NCBI GenBank assembly: GCA_025451235.1
Contig: JANWKT010000007.1
Coordinates: forward strand, 124,001 to 188,000
Direction: 5' to 3'
Length of the DNA: 64,000 nt
DNA from: Flavobacteriales bacterium
GTDB lineage: Bacteria; Bacteroidota; Bacteroidia; CAIKAF01
Shown: positions 15,382 to 24,204 of the stretch, piece by piece
Layout of the letters: every line of letters begins with the position of its first letter
Numbering within the stretch: the first letter of the stretch is position 1
Notes under the pieces: model-generated
Databases searched by the model: none
Seen by the model: the letters and a program-made list of their open reading frames with translations, nothing else
Told to the model about the DNA's origin: nothing
Position numbers and translations under genes: made by a program

Positions 15382-15958
15382 ATTGAAGATAGGGCAATGA
15401 TTCAGGTCCCTTATTAAACAAGAGGTCTATTACCGAAAGTCCTGGAACAAATCCCATTTTATGACTAAAGACCTGCTTGTATTCTTTCTGTAGTATTTCG
15501 TTAGAAACAAGAAGACGGTAATCATTCGAAAACCCTTTTTCCACATATTCCATGGAATAGTTTAATTGAACAGGCATATCCAGTTGCTGAATGATCCAAT
15601 CCAGCAAATACTTATTGTACTCATGTAACAACGGTTCCTTCCTGCAAAACAATTCTTCAAATCCCTCCTGATAATGTTCGTAGTAGGGTGAATTCATATA
15701 AGATGACCGGATGGCCCTTAGTCCTTTTGTTTGCCAGTCTTCGGAATAACTGATCTCCATTGATCCAACAGTTCTACTATCTGATTTGCGCAAGGGTATG
15801 ATCAGGGGTAATTGGCCATTAGAGGAGAGAATGATCCCTCGGTTTCTCTGCGTTTGTTTAATAAAATGCTCCCCCAGATCTATCACTGGTTCTGTAGAAT
15901 GGATGAGTAGTTGGAACCATTGAATGCCTGGTATGAAGGCGGTGCCAAAAACATCCAT
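15380..15958 (-). CDS. WbqC-like family protein
   Basis: 192 aa cytoplasmic protein. It shows the WbqC-like pattern: an N-terminal GTAFIPGIQWFQLLIHS, then EHFIKQTQRNRGIIL, then PLIIPLRK and a KGLRAIRSSYMNSPYYEHY block. The family is linked to polysaccharide or surface-structure biosynthesis but its reaction is not firmly known. Its ATG overlaps the lepB stop by one base (TAATG), so the two are translationally coupled; this lepB-wbqC pairing recurs in Bacteroidota. Confidence 0.88.
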   Translation of the reverse strand: MDVFGTAFIPGIQWFQLLIHSTEPVIDLGEHFIKQTQRNRGIILSSNGQLPLIIPLRKSDSRTVGSMEISYSEDWQTKGLRAIRSSYMNSPYYEHYQEGFEELFCRKEPLLHEYNKYLLDWIIQQLDMPVQLNYSMEYVEKGFSNDYRLLVSNEILQKEYKQVFSHKMGFVPGLSVIDLLFNKGPESLPYLQ

Positions 15959-17613
15959 TAATTCACTATTTTAAAGAATCTATTCCAACGTATGTTATTG
16001 GGGAATTTTTTAACCCCGGTTGTATTTGTGCTGGCCACCACGATGAGTGCTTTTCCTACGATATGATCATGCGGTACAAAACCCCAGAAACGACTATCCG
16101 CCGATCCATGCCGGTTATCTCCCATCATAAAATAATAATGTTGCTGAAAAGTATAAGAGGTCGCTACTTTACCATCAATCAAAGCCTGTCCACCTTTCCA
16201 AACCGCTTGATGGCCTTCATAGGCCTCAATAACACGCTTATATAGGATGAAGTTGATCTCATTTAATTCAACGGTCCAACCCTTTTTTGGAATGGTTAAC
16301 GGTCCAAAATTATCTTTATTCCAGGGTACTTTTGGATGGTTTGGATATACCGCGTATGACCAAACTTTAGGCGAATCTATATCGAGGGTAACCGATTGCA
16401 CATAAGAATATGACTTTACTTTGTTCAATTGCTCATCGGTTAATTTAAAATAATGAGGTGTTTGGGCCAGCATAGTGGTAGTTTGTGGACTCACAATTTC
16501 GCTTGCCCTCAACCTGCCCAAGGAATCAACATCCTGCCAGGTCATATCTTCCGGAGAAACATTCATATTCCATAACTTCAATAAACTATTTTGGTTGACG
16601 TTATCTTTAAAAATAATTTTATAGGTCTTACTGGATTTTTTCGGCTTTACCTGTAGTTGATCGTTGATGTACAAATCACCCAACCTTACTTCGAGCAAGT
16701 CTCCCGGCAACCCGACACATCTTTTAATATAATTATTTCGCTTATCCACCGGATGGCAAACGATCGGCATTTCAGCCAATACACTCTTCCTGGCAATGGC
16801 CGTATAAAAATCCCAAGAATGTTTCTTCTGGTCTTTATAGTACATGGCCGATGCTTCCTGGGCTACGATCACATAATAGTTATGAGCATGTAGTTGCAGG
16901 TTTTGTATGGTGGTATCATTGGCTGGGAAATTAAACACCACGATCTCATTATGATCGATGCTTTCTAAGGCCGGAAGTTTGATCAAGGGCAATTTCCATG
17001 CATTGGAATAAGATTTTGCAAAAGGCCAGATGGGGCCTGGCAAATCGTAAAAATTATTATGAGTAAAGGGAAAAGTTAAAGGAGTTTGCGGTAACTTCAA
17101 CCCGTAGTTGACTTTGGTAACTAATAGAAAATCGCCAACCATCAGGTCATCTTCCATAGAGGAAGTGGGGATCTGGTAAGGTTCCACCACATAACCTTTG
17201 ATAAAGGTGGCCGCAATAACAGCAAAAACAAAAGCTTCACCCCATTCCCTGGCCACAGATTTTTTCCTTACTGGTCTTTTATCCTTCGGTACAAATACAG
17301 TATTTTTATCGTGGGCTATTTTAACGAAAAAATAGGGAAAGAATACCACTGCGCTAAACAGCTCCTTGGAGGTATATTTACCAAATGCACGGGCCAGGTT
17401 ATAACAAATGCAGCCGAACATCACCAGGTTGATCCCAGGCATCAATAAAAAGAAGATCCACCACCATGGTTTTTTGCATATTTTCTTTTGAACGATCCAG
17501 GCATTGTAAATGGGGACCAAAGCAGCCCACCCAGGCTGACCTGCTTTTATAAATAATTTATAAAGGGCATAATGAAATGGGATCAGCAGGGCTAGGTAAA
17601 TCCATGGGAACAT
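15958..17613 (-). CDS. lepB: Signal peptidase I, long Bacteroidota form
   Basis: 551 aa, much longer than the E. coli enzyme (324). Residues 1-100 form an N-terminal membrane domain of DUF5684 type (FIKAGQPGWAALVPIYNAW, then hydrophobic helices). The catalytic Ser152 lies in IPTSSMEDDL and the general base Lys297 in YIKRCVGLPGD; the GDNRHGSADSRFWGFVP block near the C-terminus completes the S26 domain. A large insertion lies between boxes, as is usual in this phylum. It cleaves signal peptides of Sec-exported proteins at the inner membrane, including many in this window. Confidence 0.95.
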   Translation of the reverse strand: MFPWIYLALLIPFHYALYKLFIKAGQPGWAALVPIYNAWIVQKKICKKPWWWIFFLLMPGINLVMFGCICYNLARAFGKYTSKELFSAVVFFPYFFVKIAHDKNTVFVPKDKRPVRKKSVAREWGEAFVFAVIAATFIKGYVVEPYQIPTSSMEDDLMVGDFLLVTKVNYGLKLPQTPLTFPFTHNNFYDLPGPIWPFAKSYSNAWKLPLIKLPALESIDHNEIVVFNFPANDTTIQNLQLHAHNYYVIVAQEASAMYYKDQKKHSWDFYTAIARKSVLAEMPIVCHPVDKRNNYIKRCVGLPGDLLEVRLGDLYINDQLQVKPKKSSKTYKIIFKDNVNQNSLLKLWNMNVSPEDMTWQDVDSLGRLRASEIVSPQTTTMLAQTPHYFKLTDEQLNKVKSYSYVQSVTLDIDSPKVWSYAVYPNHPKVPWNKDNFGPLTIPKKGWTVELNEINFILYKRVIEAYEGHQAVWKGGQALIDGKVATSYTFQQHYYFMMGDNRHGSADSRFWGFVPHDHIVGKALIVVASTNTTGVKKFPNNIRWNRFFKIVN

Positions 17614-17637
17614 ATATTCTCTAATTTTCTATGGGTA

Positions 17638-17668
17638 CAAATCTACATTTTTACAGATTGGTAACAAC
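17638..17668 (-). promoter_or_regulatory. Promoter of lepB-wbqC
   Basis: On the minus strand GTTG (17668-17665), 19 bases, then TAGATTTG (17645-17638), a full match to the TAnnTTTG -7 motif. The lepB ATG is at 17613, about 25 bases downstream. The -33 box is GTTG instead of TTTG. Confidence 0.6.
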
Positions 17669-17731
17669 GTCGCCAAGCCTTAATTATTTAAACTTATTCA
17701 ATATAAAGTATTAATTTACTTTAAATTGACG

Positions 17732-17838
17732 TATTTTTGCAGAATAGTGATTGGGAATTGGGGGGATGTCCCGATAGCTGTCGGGAGGGAAAACTAATAT
17801 CTTCTTCCCGGTCACCAGTTACTAATCACAAATTACGA
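17732..17838 (+). promoter_or_regulatory. Promoter -7 box and structured leader of the SIS-domain gene
   Basis: TATTTTTG at 17732-17739 matches the -7 motif; the TTG inside it is therefore unlikely to be a start codon. The leader that follows holds a near-perfect 18-bp palindrome at 17769-17786 (TCCCGA, AGCT centre, TCGGGA) and an imperfect repeat of GTGATTGGGAATTGG (17748-17762) in inverted form near 17815-17830. These words look like REP elements common in Bacteroidota intergenic DNA. Confidence 0.5.
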
Positions 17839-18444
17839 ATGCTCATGTCAACATTTAAATCCTATATAGATCTTTTAAAGACAACACTTGATCAATTGGA
17901 TCCGGATCAGGTTGAAAAAGCCATCCAGGCATTTCTGCGGGTACATGATCAACAGGGTACTATCTATATTTTTGGAAATGGGGGCAGCGGCGCCAGTGCA
18001 AGTCATGCTACCGGTGATTTTTTGAAAGGTGCCAGTTTTGGCTTAGATAAACGGTTCAAGGTGATCTGCCTCAATGATAATATTCCTGCATTAATGGCAA
18101 TTGCCAATGATATTTCATGGGATGCCATCTTTGTGGAACAACTGAAAAATTTTCTGCAACCCAACGACCTGGTAATAGGCATTAGTGGCAGTGGAAATAG
18201 TAAAAATGTGGTTTCTGCCATGGAATACGCCCAGTTAAAAGGGGTTCAAACTATTGCTTTTTGCGGTTTTCGGGGGGGAAAGATCAAAGAAATAGCGGAT
18301 ATCGACATTCATTCTAAAGCCATGGATATGGAGATTGCCGAAGATGTACATATGATTGTTTTTAATATTATCAAGAAGGAAATGATCGCCCGTTTACATA
18401 CCTCCAATTCAATGGGGGGACAATACGATGAAAGGGTTAAATAA
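17839..18444 (+). CDS. SIS-domain phosphosugar isomerase, GmhA-like
   Basis: 201 aa from the ATG at 17839 (MLMSTFKSYID; the ATG at 17845 is an equal alternative). Upstream in-frame sequence is rejected because it overlaps the promoter and a palindrome. The SIS domain shows FGNGGSGASASHATGDF and ISGSGNSKNVVSA, with the conserved D-x-x-K and IAEDVHMIV motifs of sedoheptulose-7-phosphate isomerases. The family makes heptose phosphates for lipopolysaccharide or other surface glycans. No other heptose gene is nearby, so substrate identity is uncertain. Confidence 0.85.
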   Translation: MLMSTFKSYIDLLKTTLDQLDPDQVEKAIQAFLRVHDQQGTIYIFGNGGSGASASHATGDFLKGASFGLDKRFKVICLNDNIPALMAIANDISWDAIFVEQLKNFLQPNDLVIGISGSGNSKNVVSAMEYAQLKGVQTIAFCGFRGGKIKEIADIDIHSKAMDMEIAEDVHMIVFNIIKKEMIARLHTSNSMGGQYDERVK

Positions 18445-18530
18445 AAGCTTTTATAGCTATACGAGCTAGGTCATATACCCTTTGCAGCATTGACCATTAC
18501 CAAATCGTATAAAATTTACATCTTTGCACT

Positions 18531-19199
18531 ATGAAATTATTTTCATCCATCCTCATCATTCTTATTCTTACACTGTCTGCTTGCGATCAGAAAAAAAAAA
18601 TAGATCCGCGGCTTGATGATTCTCTTTACGAACGGCTTGATAAAGGTTTTTATAAAGGAAAAAAAGATGGAAAGCTATATATTAAAACCGGGCCGGTAAA
18701 AGATACGTTGGCCAAAGAGCCTAAAATGATCTATTTTTATAAGGAGGTCCCTCCTGTTGATATCCCAAGCTATACCCGGCTTTCACATGCAGGCTACTTC
18801 GCTAAAGATAAAAATCATGTATATATATGGGAAACCACCAGTAAGGATGGCGAAAGCATTACCCCCTTAAATGGAGCAGACCCGGCCACCTTTACCACCA
18901 TCGCTTATAGATGGGGAAAGGACACCAATGCGGTATACTATCAATCCAATCGCCTGCAAGGACTCAATCCGGCTGAATTGGAGCCGGTATGTGCAGATGT
19001 AATGGACAGCTCGATGATCTATATAGATTTTATCAGAGACAACGATCAGCTGTTTTACCGCCAACAAGAGATCAAACTGGCTGAAGGTCTTGATATCACT
19101 AAAATATTCTGCAAATTTGACCTGATGGGCAATTCTTTCCTTGCCTATGGTGAAAACCTATATGTAGTCCGCAACAATACCATGGTTTTATACGAATAA
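18531..19199 (+). CDS. DKNYY-family lipoprotein
   Basis: 222 aa with lipobox LSAC (Cys18). Residues 85-200 carry DKNYY-type repeats in which a Lys-Asp pair precedes an aromatic strand (YFAKDKNHVYIW, RWGKDTNAVYYQ, FIRDNDQLFYRQ). These repeats are of unknown function and occur in many bacterial envelope proteins. It is a single gene; the next gene starts 93 bases later after its own promoter-like TATATTTG (19257-19264). Confidence 0.75.
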   Translation: MKLFSSILIILILTLSACDQKKKIDPRLDDSLYERLDKGFYKGKKDGKLYIKTGPVKDTLAKEPKMIYFYKEVPPVDIPSYTRLSHAGYFAKDKNHVYIWETTSKDGESITPLNGADPATFTTIAYRWGKDTNAVYYQSNRLQGLNPAELEPVCADVMDSSMIYIDFIRDNDQLFYRQQEIKLAEGLDITKIFCKFDLMGNSFLAYGENLYVVRNNTMVLYE

Positions 19200-19292
19200 G
19201 CCTGTTTTTTCTGATAAACAGATGAATTTGTAATGCCATAAATAAAAATAGTCTTATATATTTGTACAATCGAAAGTTTAAAAGAGCATCTC

Positions 19293-19505
19293 ATGAAAAA
19301 ATTGATTGTACCTGTAATGATCACCGCCATCGCTGCGTTTGTATTTACAACTTCATCCTGTGACAATAAAGTTTGTATCAAATGCACCAAGATCGGAGAT
19401 CCTACTGATATACAGGAATACTGCAGTACTGACCAGTATAACAGGAATGATTTTATTGTAGAGCAAACTCATGATGACTACAATTGCGCTGAAGTAGAAG
19501 AATAA
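19293..19505 (+). CDS. Tiny cysteine-containing lipoprotein
   Basis: 70 aa. The signal peptide ends TTSSC (Cys23). The mature part has Cys in the pattern C-x4-C-x2-C (CDNKVCIKC), then EYC and a C-terminal NCAEVEE. The free cysteines could bind metal or form disulfides. It resembles the small lipoprotein at 35779-36018 in layout (C-I-x-C-T near the start, a Cys close to the end). The next gene follows after 6 bases, so the two form an operon. No known function. Confidence 0.65.
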   Translation: MKKLIVPVMITAIAAFVFTTSSCDNKVCIKCTKIGDPTDIQEYCSTDQYNRNDFIVEQTHDDYNCAEVEE

Positions 19506-19511
19506 TTAAAT

Positions 19512-19916
19512 ATGAAAATACTATCAACAGGCAGCCTGATCATTCTCTGGGTTGCCTGTTTTTTTTATAGCTGTGATAGCTCCTCCCCTGCTCCGACAGA
19601 AACCAATCCTCCCGTCATCCAATTGGATTATCCTGATAGCAACGGACTCATCATCAACGGGGATACGATCAGCTTTGTAGGTTCCGTTACAGACGACACC
19701 AAATTGCATAGTATGCTGATCACCATCCAAGGGATGCAAAGTCAACTGTACTATACCTATAACCCCAACGTAGATGGCCTCTCCAGCTTTAATTTCAATA
19801 CTCCCTGGCTGGTAAATGGTATTCCCTATGATACTACAGGCTACCTTGACATGATCGTTACCGATCAAAGCGGCAATTATGCCACAGAGCATTGGTTTAT
19901 GAGATTGAGAGATTAA
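19512..19916 (+). CDS. Small lipoprotein, DUF4625-like
   Basis: 134 aa with a lipoprotein signal ending FYSC (Cys21). The mature domain is a single Ig-like sandwich: NPPVIQLDYPDSNGLIINGD, then ISFVGSVTDDTKLHSMLITI and a closing DMIVTDQSGNYATEHWF. This is the pattern of DUF4625-type lipoproteins in Bacteroidota, whose role is unknown. It sits 6 bases after the previous tiny lipoprotein gene and is probably co-transcribed with it. Confidence 0.65.
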   Translation: MKILSTGSLIILWVACFFYSCDSSSPAPTETNPPVIQLDYPDSNGLIINGDTISFVGSVTDDTKLHSMLITIQGMQSQLYYTYNPNVDGLSSFNFNTPWLVNGIPYDTTGYLDMIVTDQSGNYATEHWFMRLRD

Positions 19917-19975
19917 TCCTAAAAATCGGCCACTAACTGGAGCTAAATATTATTTTTGCAGGGTAATTAGGTTGT

Positions 19976-21061
19976 ATGTCAAAATTTCACCACTTGAAGG
20001 TAAGCGACGTTCGTCGTGAGACAAATGATACAGTCTCTATTGCTTTTAGCATTCCTGAGGAAGAAAAAAACGACTTTATATTCAAAGCTGGCCAATATGT
20101 TACCATTAAAGCTATGATTGATGGGGAGGACATAAGAAGAAGCTATTCCATTTGCGCAAGCCCCCTGGAGCAGGAACTAAGAGTAGCGGTAAAAAAAGTG
20201 GCCAAAGGTAAATTCTCTGAATGGGCTAATAAAAATTTAAAACCCGGTATTACGCTGGAGGTAATGCCCCCCATGGGCCATTTTACACCCGATATCAAGC
20301 CCTCTAACAAAAAATCATATCTCTGCATAGCAGCTGGAAGTGGTATCACTCCTGTAGTTTCTATTATTAAAACTGTTCTGGCCACGGAGCCAGGCAGTGA
20401 TATTACCCTCATTTATGGAAATAAAGGAAATGCCACCATCATTTTCAAAGAGGAGTTAGAAGCCTTAAAAAATATGTACCTGGAGAGATTCACATTGTTA
20501 CATGTGTTCTCTAAAGAACAAGTAGAAACACCCGTTTTGAACGGAAGGATCAGTGGAAAAAAATGTGCCGAACTTTGCCAAGTATTGATCGATCTGGAAA
20601 GCATGGACGAAGTGTATATCTGCGGTCCGAACGATATGATCGATTCGGTAAAAGAATGGTTGATCGAATCCGGATTCAAATCCGATAAGGTCTATTTCGA
20701 GTTGTTCGGAACCCCTCTGCCCACCAGTGGATTATCGGAAGTAAAAAAGGCGGAGATCGTTAAAAAATTTGCCGGTGATTTTAGCCAGGTTACCGTTATA
20801 CTTGATGGAAAAGAAACCAGTTTCGAACTGGCCACCGATGGTGAAACTATCCTGGATGCGGCTACACGTCATGGAGCAGATGCACCTTATGCATGTAAAG
20901 GAGCCGTTTGTTGTACCTGCCGGGCGCAGCTGATGGAAGGCGAAGTGGCTATGGAACTCAATTATTCACTTACCGAAACAGAGGTGGCCAATGGTTTTAT
21001 TCTTACCTGCCAATCACATCCAACCACCGAAAAGGTGGTGGTGAATTTCGATGTGTCTTAA
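19976..21061 (+). CDS. paaE: Ferredoxin-NADP reductase/2Fe-2S protein, PaaE-type
   Basis: 361 aa cytoplasmic flavoprotein. Residues 1-100 bind FAD (RRSYSICASP), 110-230 bind NAD(P)H (AAGSGITPVVSI, YICGPNDMID), and 265-361 are a plant-type ferredoxin domain with Cys307, Cys312, Cys315 and Cys345 as cluster ligands. Order and length match the reductase subunit of phenylacetyl-CoA epoxidase. PaaABC are not adjacent, but paaZ and an enoyl-CoA hydratase lie 20 kb away. A TATTTTTG -7 box lies at 19951-19958. The related role of a generic oxygenase reductase cannot be excluded. Confidence 0.85.
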   Translation: MSKFHHLKVSDVRRETNDTVSIAFSIPEEEKNDFIFKAGQYVTIKAMIDGEDIRRSYSICASPLEQELRVAVKKVAKGKFSEWANKNLKPGITLEVMPPMGHFTPDIKPSNKKSYLCIAAGSGITPVVSIIKTVLATEPGSDITLIYGNKGNATIIFKEELEALKNMYLERFTLLHVFSKEQVETPVLNGRISGKKCAELCQVLIDLESMDEVYICGPNDMIDSVKEWLIESGFKSDKVYFELFGTPLPTSGLSEVKKAEIVKKFAGDFSQVTVILDGKETSFELATDGETILDAATRHGADAPYACKGAVCCTCRAQLMEGEVAMELNYSLTETEVANGFILTCQSHPTTEKVVVNFDVS

Positions 21062-22467
21062 TTCTTAACGAACTTATATGCCTCGCAGGAATTTTTTCGG
21101 TAGATCCTTACCAGATACATTCCGATTGGCCAATGTTGTATATCCATAGAATATTTACTGTGGGTAGTTTCAGCCGTCGTCATCACCCTTCCATGAATAT
21201 CTAATACCTCCAGTTTTCCTAAAGATTCTGTGGACAAACCGGATTGAATAGTTACAAAGTCGCTAACCGGGTTTGGATAGATAATTATACTCGAAAAGAG
21301 AGGATACTCTTGTAGTCCTGCCGTACTGTTCACCATTACAGAGTCCATATAGGTGCAACCCAGGCTATCGGTAATGGTTACATAATACATCCCTGTTGGT
21401 ATTCCGTTAATAGTAGAAGTAACGCCACTATTCGACCATAGATAAGTATAGGGTGGAGTTCCTCCTGAAGGAGTTGCAGTGGCAGATCCATCGTTGCAAC
21501 CTAAGCAGGTTTCACTGTTCGATGACATGGAAGCACTTATTGCTCCAGGTTCCGTAATAATAATGGTTTCCATTAAGCTGGTGCAATTATTTGAATCTGT
21601 TACCAACAATCCATAGCTCCCTGCAGGGAGATTACCAATGGTTGCAGTGGTATCACCATTGCTCCAGGTATAGGTATAAGGGGCAGTTCCCAAAGAAATA
21701 GTTGGAGTGGCCGTTCCCATAGAGTCTCCAAAACAAGAATTATTGGTTCCTGTGATGGTATCAATTACTGGGCTATTAGGATTACCAATACCAACCATAG
21801 CAGAATCAGCGCATCCATAGTTATCAGTTACATTCACCTGATAGGTTCCTGCAGGCAAATTAATGACGGTATCATTGGCTGAGGGTGGGGCAGAATTCCA
21901 TAAATAGGTCAATGGAGATGCACCACCGGTTACAGTTGCCCAAACCGATCCATCCGAAATACCACAACCGGCATTCGTAGAATTCGTGGTGATGTTCATG
22001 CCTCCGCCTATTTTTAACCGATAGCCAATTACCGTAGCCGTCTGAGTAACAGTTCCAAAAGTCCCATTATATATCTGAATAGTAGTTTGAATGGTGAGAG
22101 GATATACACCCACCTGGGCTAAACCTGGGGTACCCGTTACAATAGCACAACCGCTGCCTCCACCAGGAAAAGTACAATTTATAGGATTGCAGGCATACGA
22201 AAAACCGGCAGGTAGGCCCACCACATTATCAATTCTTATAAAATTAACCGTAAATAGGAATCCGGCAATCACTGTATCAGGTGGAGGATTTATGGTAAAT
22301 GTTTGGGCATAAGGAATACCTACGCAGGCAGGAGCCATGTTTGTAGTCGTATCCGGTACAATTCCGGTTCCTGTAAATCCGGGATCTGGTGTGCACTGGG
22401 CCCTGAGGCCAATAGTTGAAAAGGTAAAGAACATTAAAAGGAACCATAAACTAAATCTCTGTTTCAT
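21058..22467 (-). CDS. T9SS-secreted protein with SprB repeats
   Basis: 469 aa. Signal peptide 1-23. After an N-terminal beta domain, three SprB-type repeats follow (about 165-240, 240-315, 315-385), each with a D-G-S/T-A pattern, PLTYLWN/PYTYTWS/PYTYLWS, LPAGTYQVNVTD or similar, and a Cys near the end. The last 75 residues are a T9SS type A sorting domain (YPNPVSDFV ... GMYLVRIYR ... KFVKN). The repeats are named after SprB, a surface adhesin of gliding bacteria. The stop overlaps the convergent paaE stop by 4 bases. Confidence 0.9.
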   Translation of the reverse strand: MKQRFSLWFLLMFFTFSTIGLRAQCTPDPGFTGTGIVPDTTTNMAPACVGIPYAQTFTINPPPDTVIAGFLFTVNFIRIDNVVGLPAGFSYACNPINCTFPGGGSGCAIVTGTPGLAQVGVYPLTIQTTIQIYNGTFGTVTQTATVIGYRLKIGGGMNITTNSTNAGCGISDGSVWATVTGGASPLTYLWNSAPPSANDTVINLPAGTYQVNVTDNYGCADSAMVGIGNPNSPVIDTITGTNNSCFGDSMGTATPTISLGTAPYTYTWSNGDTTATIGNLPAGSYGLLVTDSNNCTSLMETIIITEPGAISASMSSNSETCLGCNDGSATATPSGGTPPYTYLWSNSGVTSTINGIPTGMYYVTITDSLGCTYMDSVMVNSTAGLQEYPLFSSIIIYPNPVSDFVTIQSGLSTESLGKLEVLDIHGRVMTTAETTHSKYSMDIQHWPIGMYLVRIYRKNSCEAYKFVKN

Positions 22468-22632
22468 ACATTTGGGCTTAATGAAAGATAAATATAGAAA
22501 AATATTTTGAACCCTTGAAATAACCTAAAACAGGGTTATGAACCCACCAAGTGCATAAATAACACAACTCCTCTCCATTCGATTGGATAAAATTTCTTTT
22601 CTTAGTTTCCGTTTTTATGTTTTACCATTCAC

Positions 22633-23244
22633 ATGATGAAAAGAGAACTGATGATCGCATTCTTCTGCCTTTCACTTTTAGCCTGTGGCAAGAAAAAGGA
22701 AGAGGATGGAAGTACTAAAAATCAACATACCATTGAAGCAAAAGATGCCACCATCGACCAGCTCTCTGTGATGCTGGAGAAAGAGCCTGGAAATGCCGAG
22801 TTTTTGTACTACCGGGGATTACGTTATATGGATCAGGAGGATTATACACAGGCAATGGATGATTTTAATCGATCACTTGAAATAGATAGCTCCAACGCGG
22901 TTACCTGGTTCAATAGAGGGGTTGCTAAATTCTCTCTGGACGATTTTGGGGGCGCATTGTCGGATTATAATAAGGCCATTGCATTGAAACCAGGCTATGC
23001 AGATGCCTACTATAATCGTGGTGTGCTTTTTGATACCAAGGAAGACTATGAAGCTGCCAGTAAAGATTATTCAAAGGTGATAGAACTAAATCCGAATAAT
23101 GTGGATGCAATTTACTACCGGGGTGTGGATTATCTTGTGTTAAAAAAAATGGACATGGCTTGCGAGGATTTTAAAAAAACTGCGGACATGGGATATGAGG
23201 ACGGTAAAAAGGCGTATCAGCAATATTGTATAGGCAAAAAATGA
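22633..23244 (+). CDS. TPR lipoprotein
   Basis: 203 aa with lipobox LLAC (Cys18). Residues 50-195 hold about four tetratricopeptide repeats (YYRGLRYMDQEDYTQAMDDF, WFNRGVAKFSLDDFGGALSD, YYNRGVLFDTKEDYEAASKD, YYRGVDYLVLKKMDMACEDF). It probably serves as a scaffold at the membrane. Its TGA overlaps the ATG of the following leucine-rich-repeat gene (ATGA at 23241-23244), so the two are translationally coupled. Confidence 0.88.
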   Translation: MMKRELMIAFFCLSLLACGKKKEEDGSTKNQHTIEAKDATIDQLSVMLEKEPGNAEFLYYRGLRYMDQEDYTQAMDDFNRSLEIDSSNAVTWFNRGVAKFSLDDFGGALSDYNKAIALKPGYADAYYNRGVLFDTKEDYEAASKDYSKVIELNPNNVDAIYYRGVDYLVLKKMDMACEDFKKTADMGYEDGKKAYQQYCIGKK

Positions 23245-24191
23245 TCATGAATCAATTGAAATATATTTCTTTTCTCTTCGTGTATTTTTTTACCGTGGGT
23301 GCATCTGCACAAGTGAAGTTCGATAGCGATGATCCCTATTGGATCAGCAACAATGGATTGGCACAAGTAACTATCTATGAAAGCTATAAAGATGCGTTGA
23401 AGGATGTAAAAAATGCGTATAAGCTAAGCAGTATTAACGAAGCTATTGGTAAAAATGCTCCTAAGCTAAGCAAGCTGATCAACCTGCAGCTGTTGAACCT
23501 TGAAAACAACGGACTTATTACCATTCCGGCTGATTGGGCTTTGCTGGCCAATATGTATATCATGGTTTCCAAGAAGAATGCTATTCAATACCTGGATCCT
23601 TATTTTATTGCCAATACCAACCTCCTCTATCTTGAACTCTGCGATACCAAGTTGGACTCATTGCCCAGGGAAATTCAATTGCTGAACCGTCTTGAATTAT
23701 TAAGGGTGATTAACAACACCTCGGACACATTGCGCATTTCGGATAGTATCAAGCGAATTGTGAACCTGAAGGAAATTGTAATTGCAGATGCTAATTTGTA
23801 TAACTTCCCCTCGTTTATATGCAGGAGCAGAAAGATAGAATCCGTTACCCTGATCAATTGTAAGATAGATTCAATACCCGAAGAAGTGCAATGGATGGAA
23901 AACCTGAAAGTACTGAACCTACAGGGAAACAATATCAAAGAAGTTCCTTCCTGGATGAAAAACTGCAAGAAGTTGGAAGTATTGGTATTAAAAAATAACA
24001 AGATCGATAATTTCAGTGAATGGCTGGCGGTTATGCCCAGTTTAGAATTCCTGGATATATCCGATAACCAGATCACGCTTCCTGACCTGGACGTTTTGCG
24101 AATTATTTTCAAAACAAAAAAGGCAGTAGTATACAGCGATTATGAAAAATTGCTGAAAGAAAGATACGGAGAGCAAAAACTAAAAAACTAA
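23241..24191 (+). CDS. Secreted leucine-rich-repeat protein
   Basis: 316 aa from the ATG at 23241 that overlaps the previous stop. Signal peptide at about 1-24 (FLFVYFFTVGASAQ). About eight leucine-rich repeats follow (LQLLNLENNGLITIPADW, LLYLELCDTKLDSLPREIQ, LKVLNLQGNNIKEVPSWM, LEFLDISDNQITLPDLD), with the variable spacing of the bacterial LPx type. Such repeats bind proteins; in a secreted protein this suggests surface or periplasmic recognition. The C-terminus has no T9SS signal. Confidence 0.88.
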   Translation: MIMNQLKYISFLFVYFFTVGASAQVKFDSDDPYWISNNGLAQVTIYESYKDALKDVKNAYKLSSINEAIGKNAPKLSKLINLQLLNLENNGLITIPADWALLANMYIMVSKKNAIQYLDPYFIANTNLLYLELCDTKLDSLPREIQLLNRLELLRVINNTSDTLRISDSIKRIVNLKEIVIADANLYNFPSFICRSRKIESVTLINCKIDSIPEEVQWMENLKVLNLQGNNIKEVPSWMKNCKKLEVLVLKNNKIDNFSEWLAVMPSLEFLDISDNQITLPDLDVLRIIFKTKKAVVYSDYEKLLKERYGEQKLKN

Positions 24192-24204
24192 TAGCCACTC
24201 TGTC

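Noticed and set aside
17737-17838. Upstream TTG start for the SIS-domain gene
   Set aside because: The TTG is part of a TATTTTTG promoter box and the extension would encode a palindromic repeat.
19524-19892. Minus-strand frame of 122 codons
   Set aside because: It mirrors almost the whole DUF4625-like lipoprotein gene, which has a convincing lipobox and operon spacing.
21400-22000. Periodic sequence suggesting a DNA repeat array
   Set aside because: The periodicity comes from SprB protein repeats in the coding gene; the DNA units are too diverged to be a CRISPR or satellite.
23675-24112. Minus-strand frame of 145 codons
   Set aside because: It is antisense to the leucine-rich repeats; its own regularity is a shadow of the repeat.
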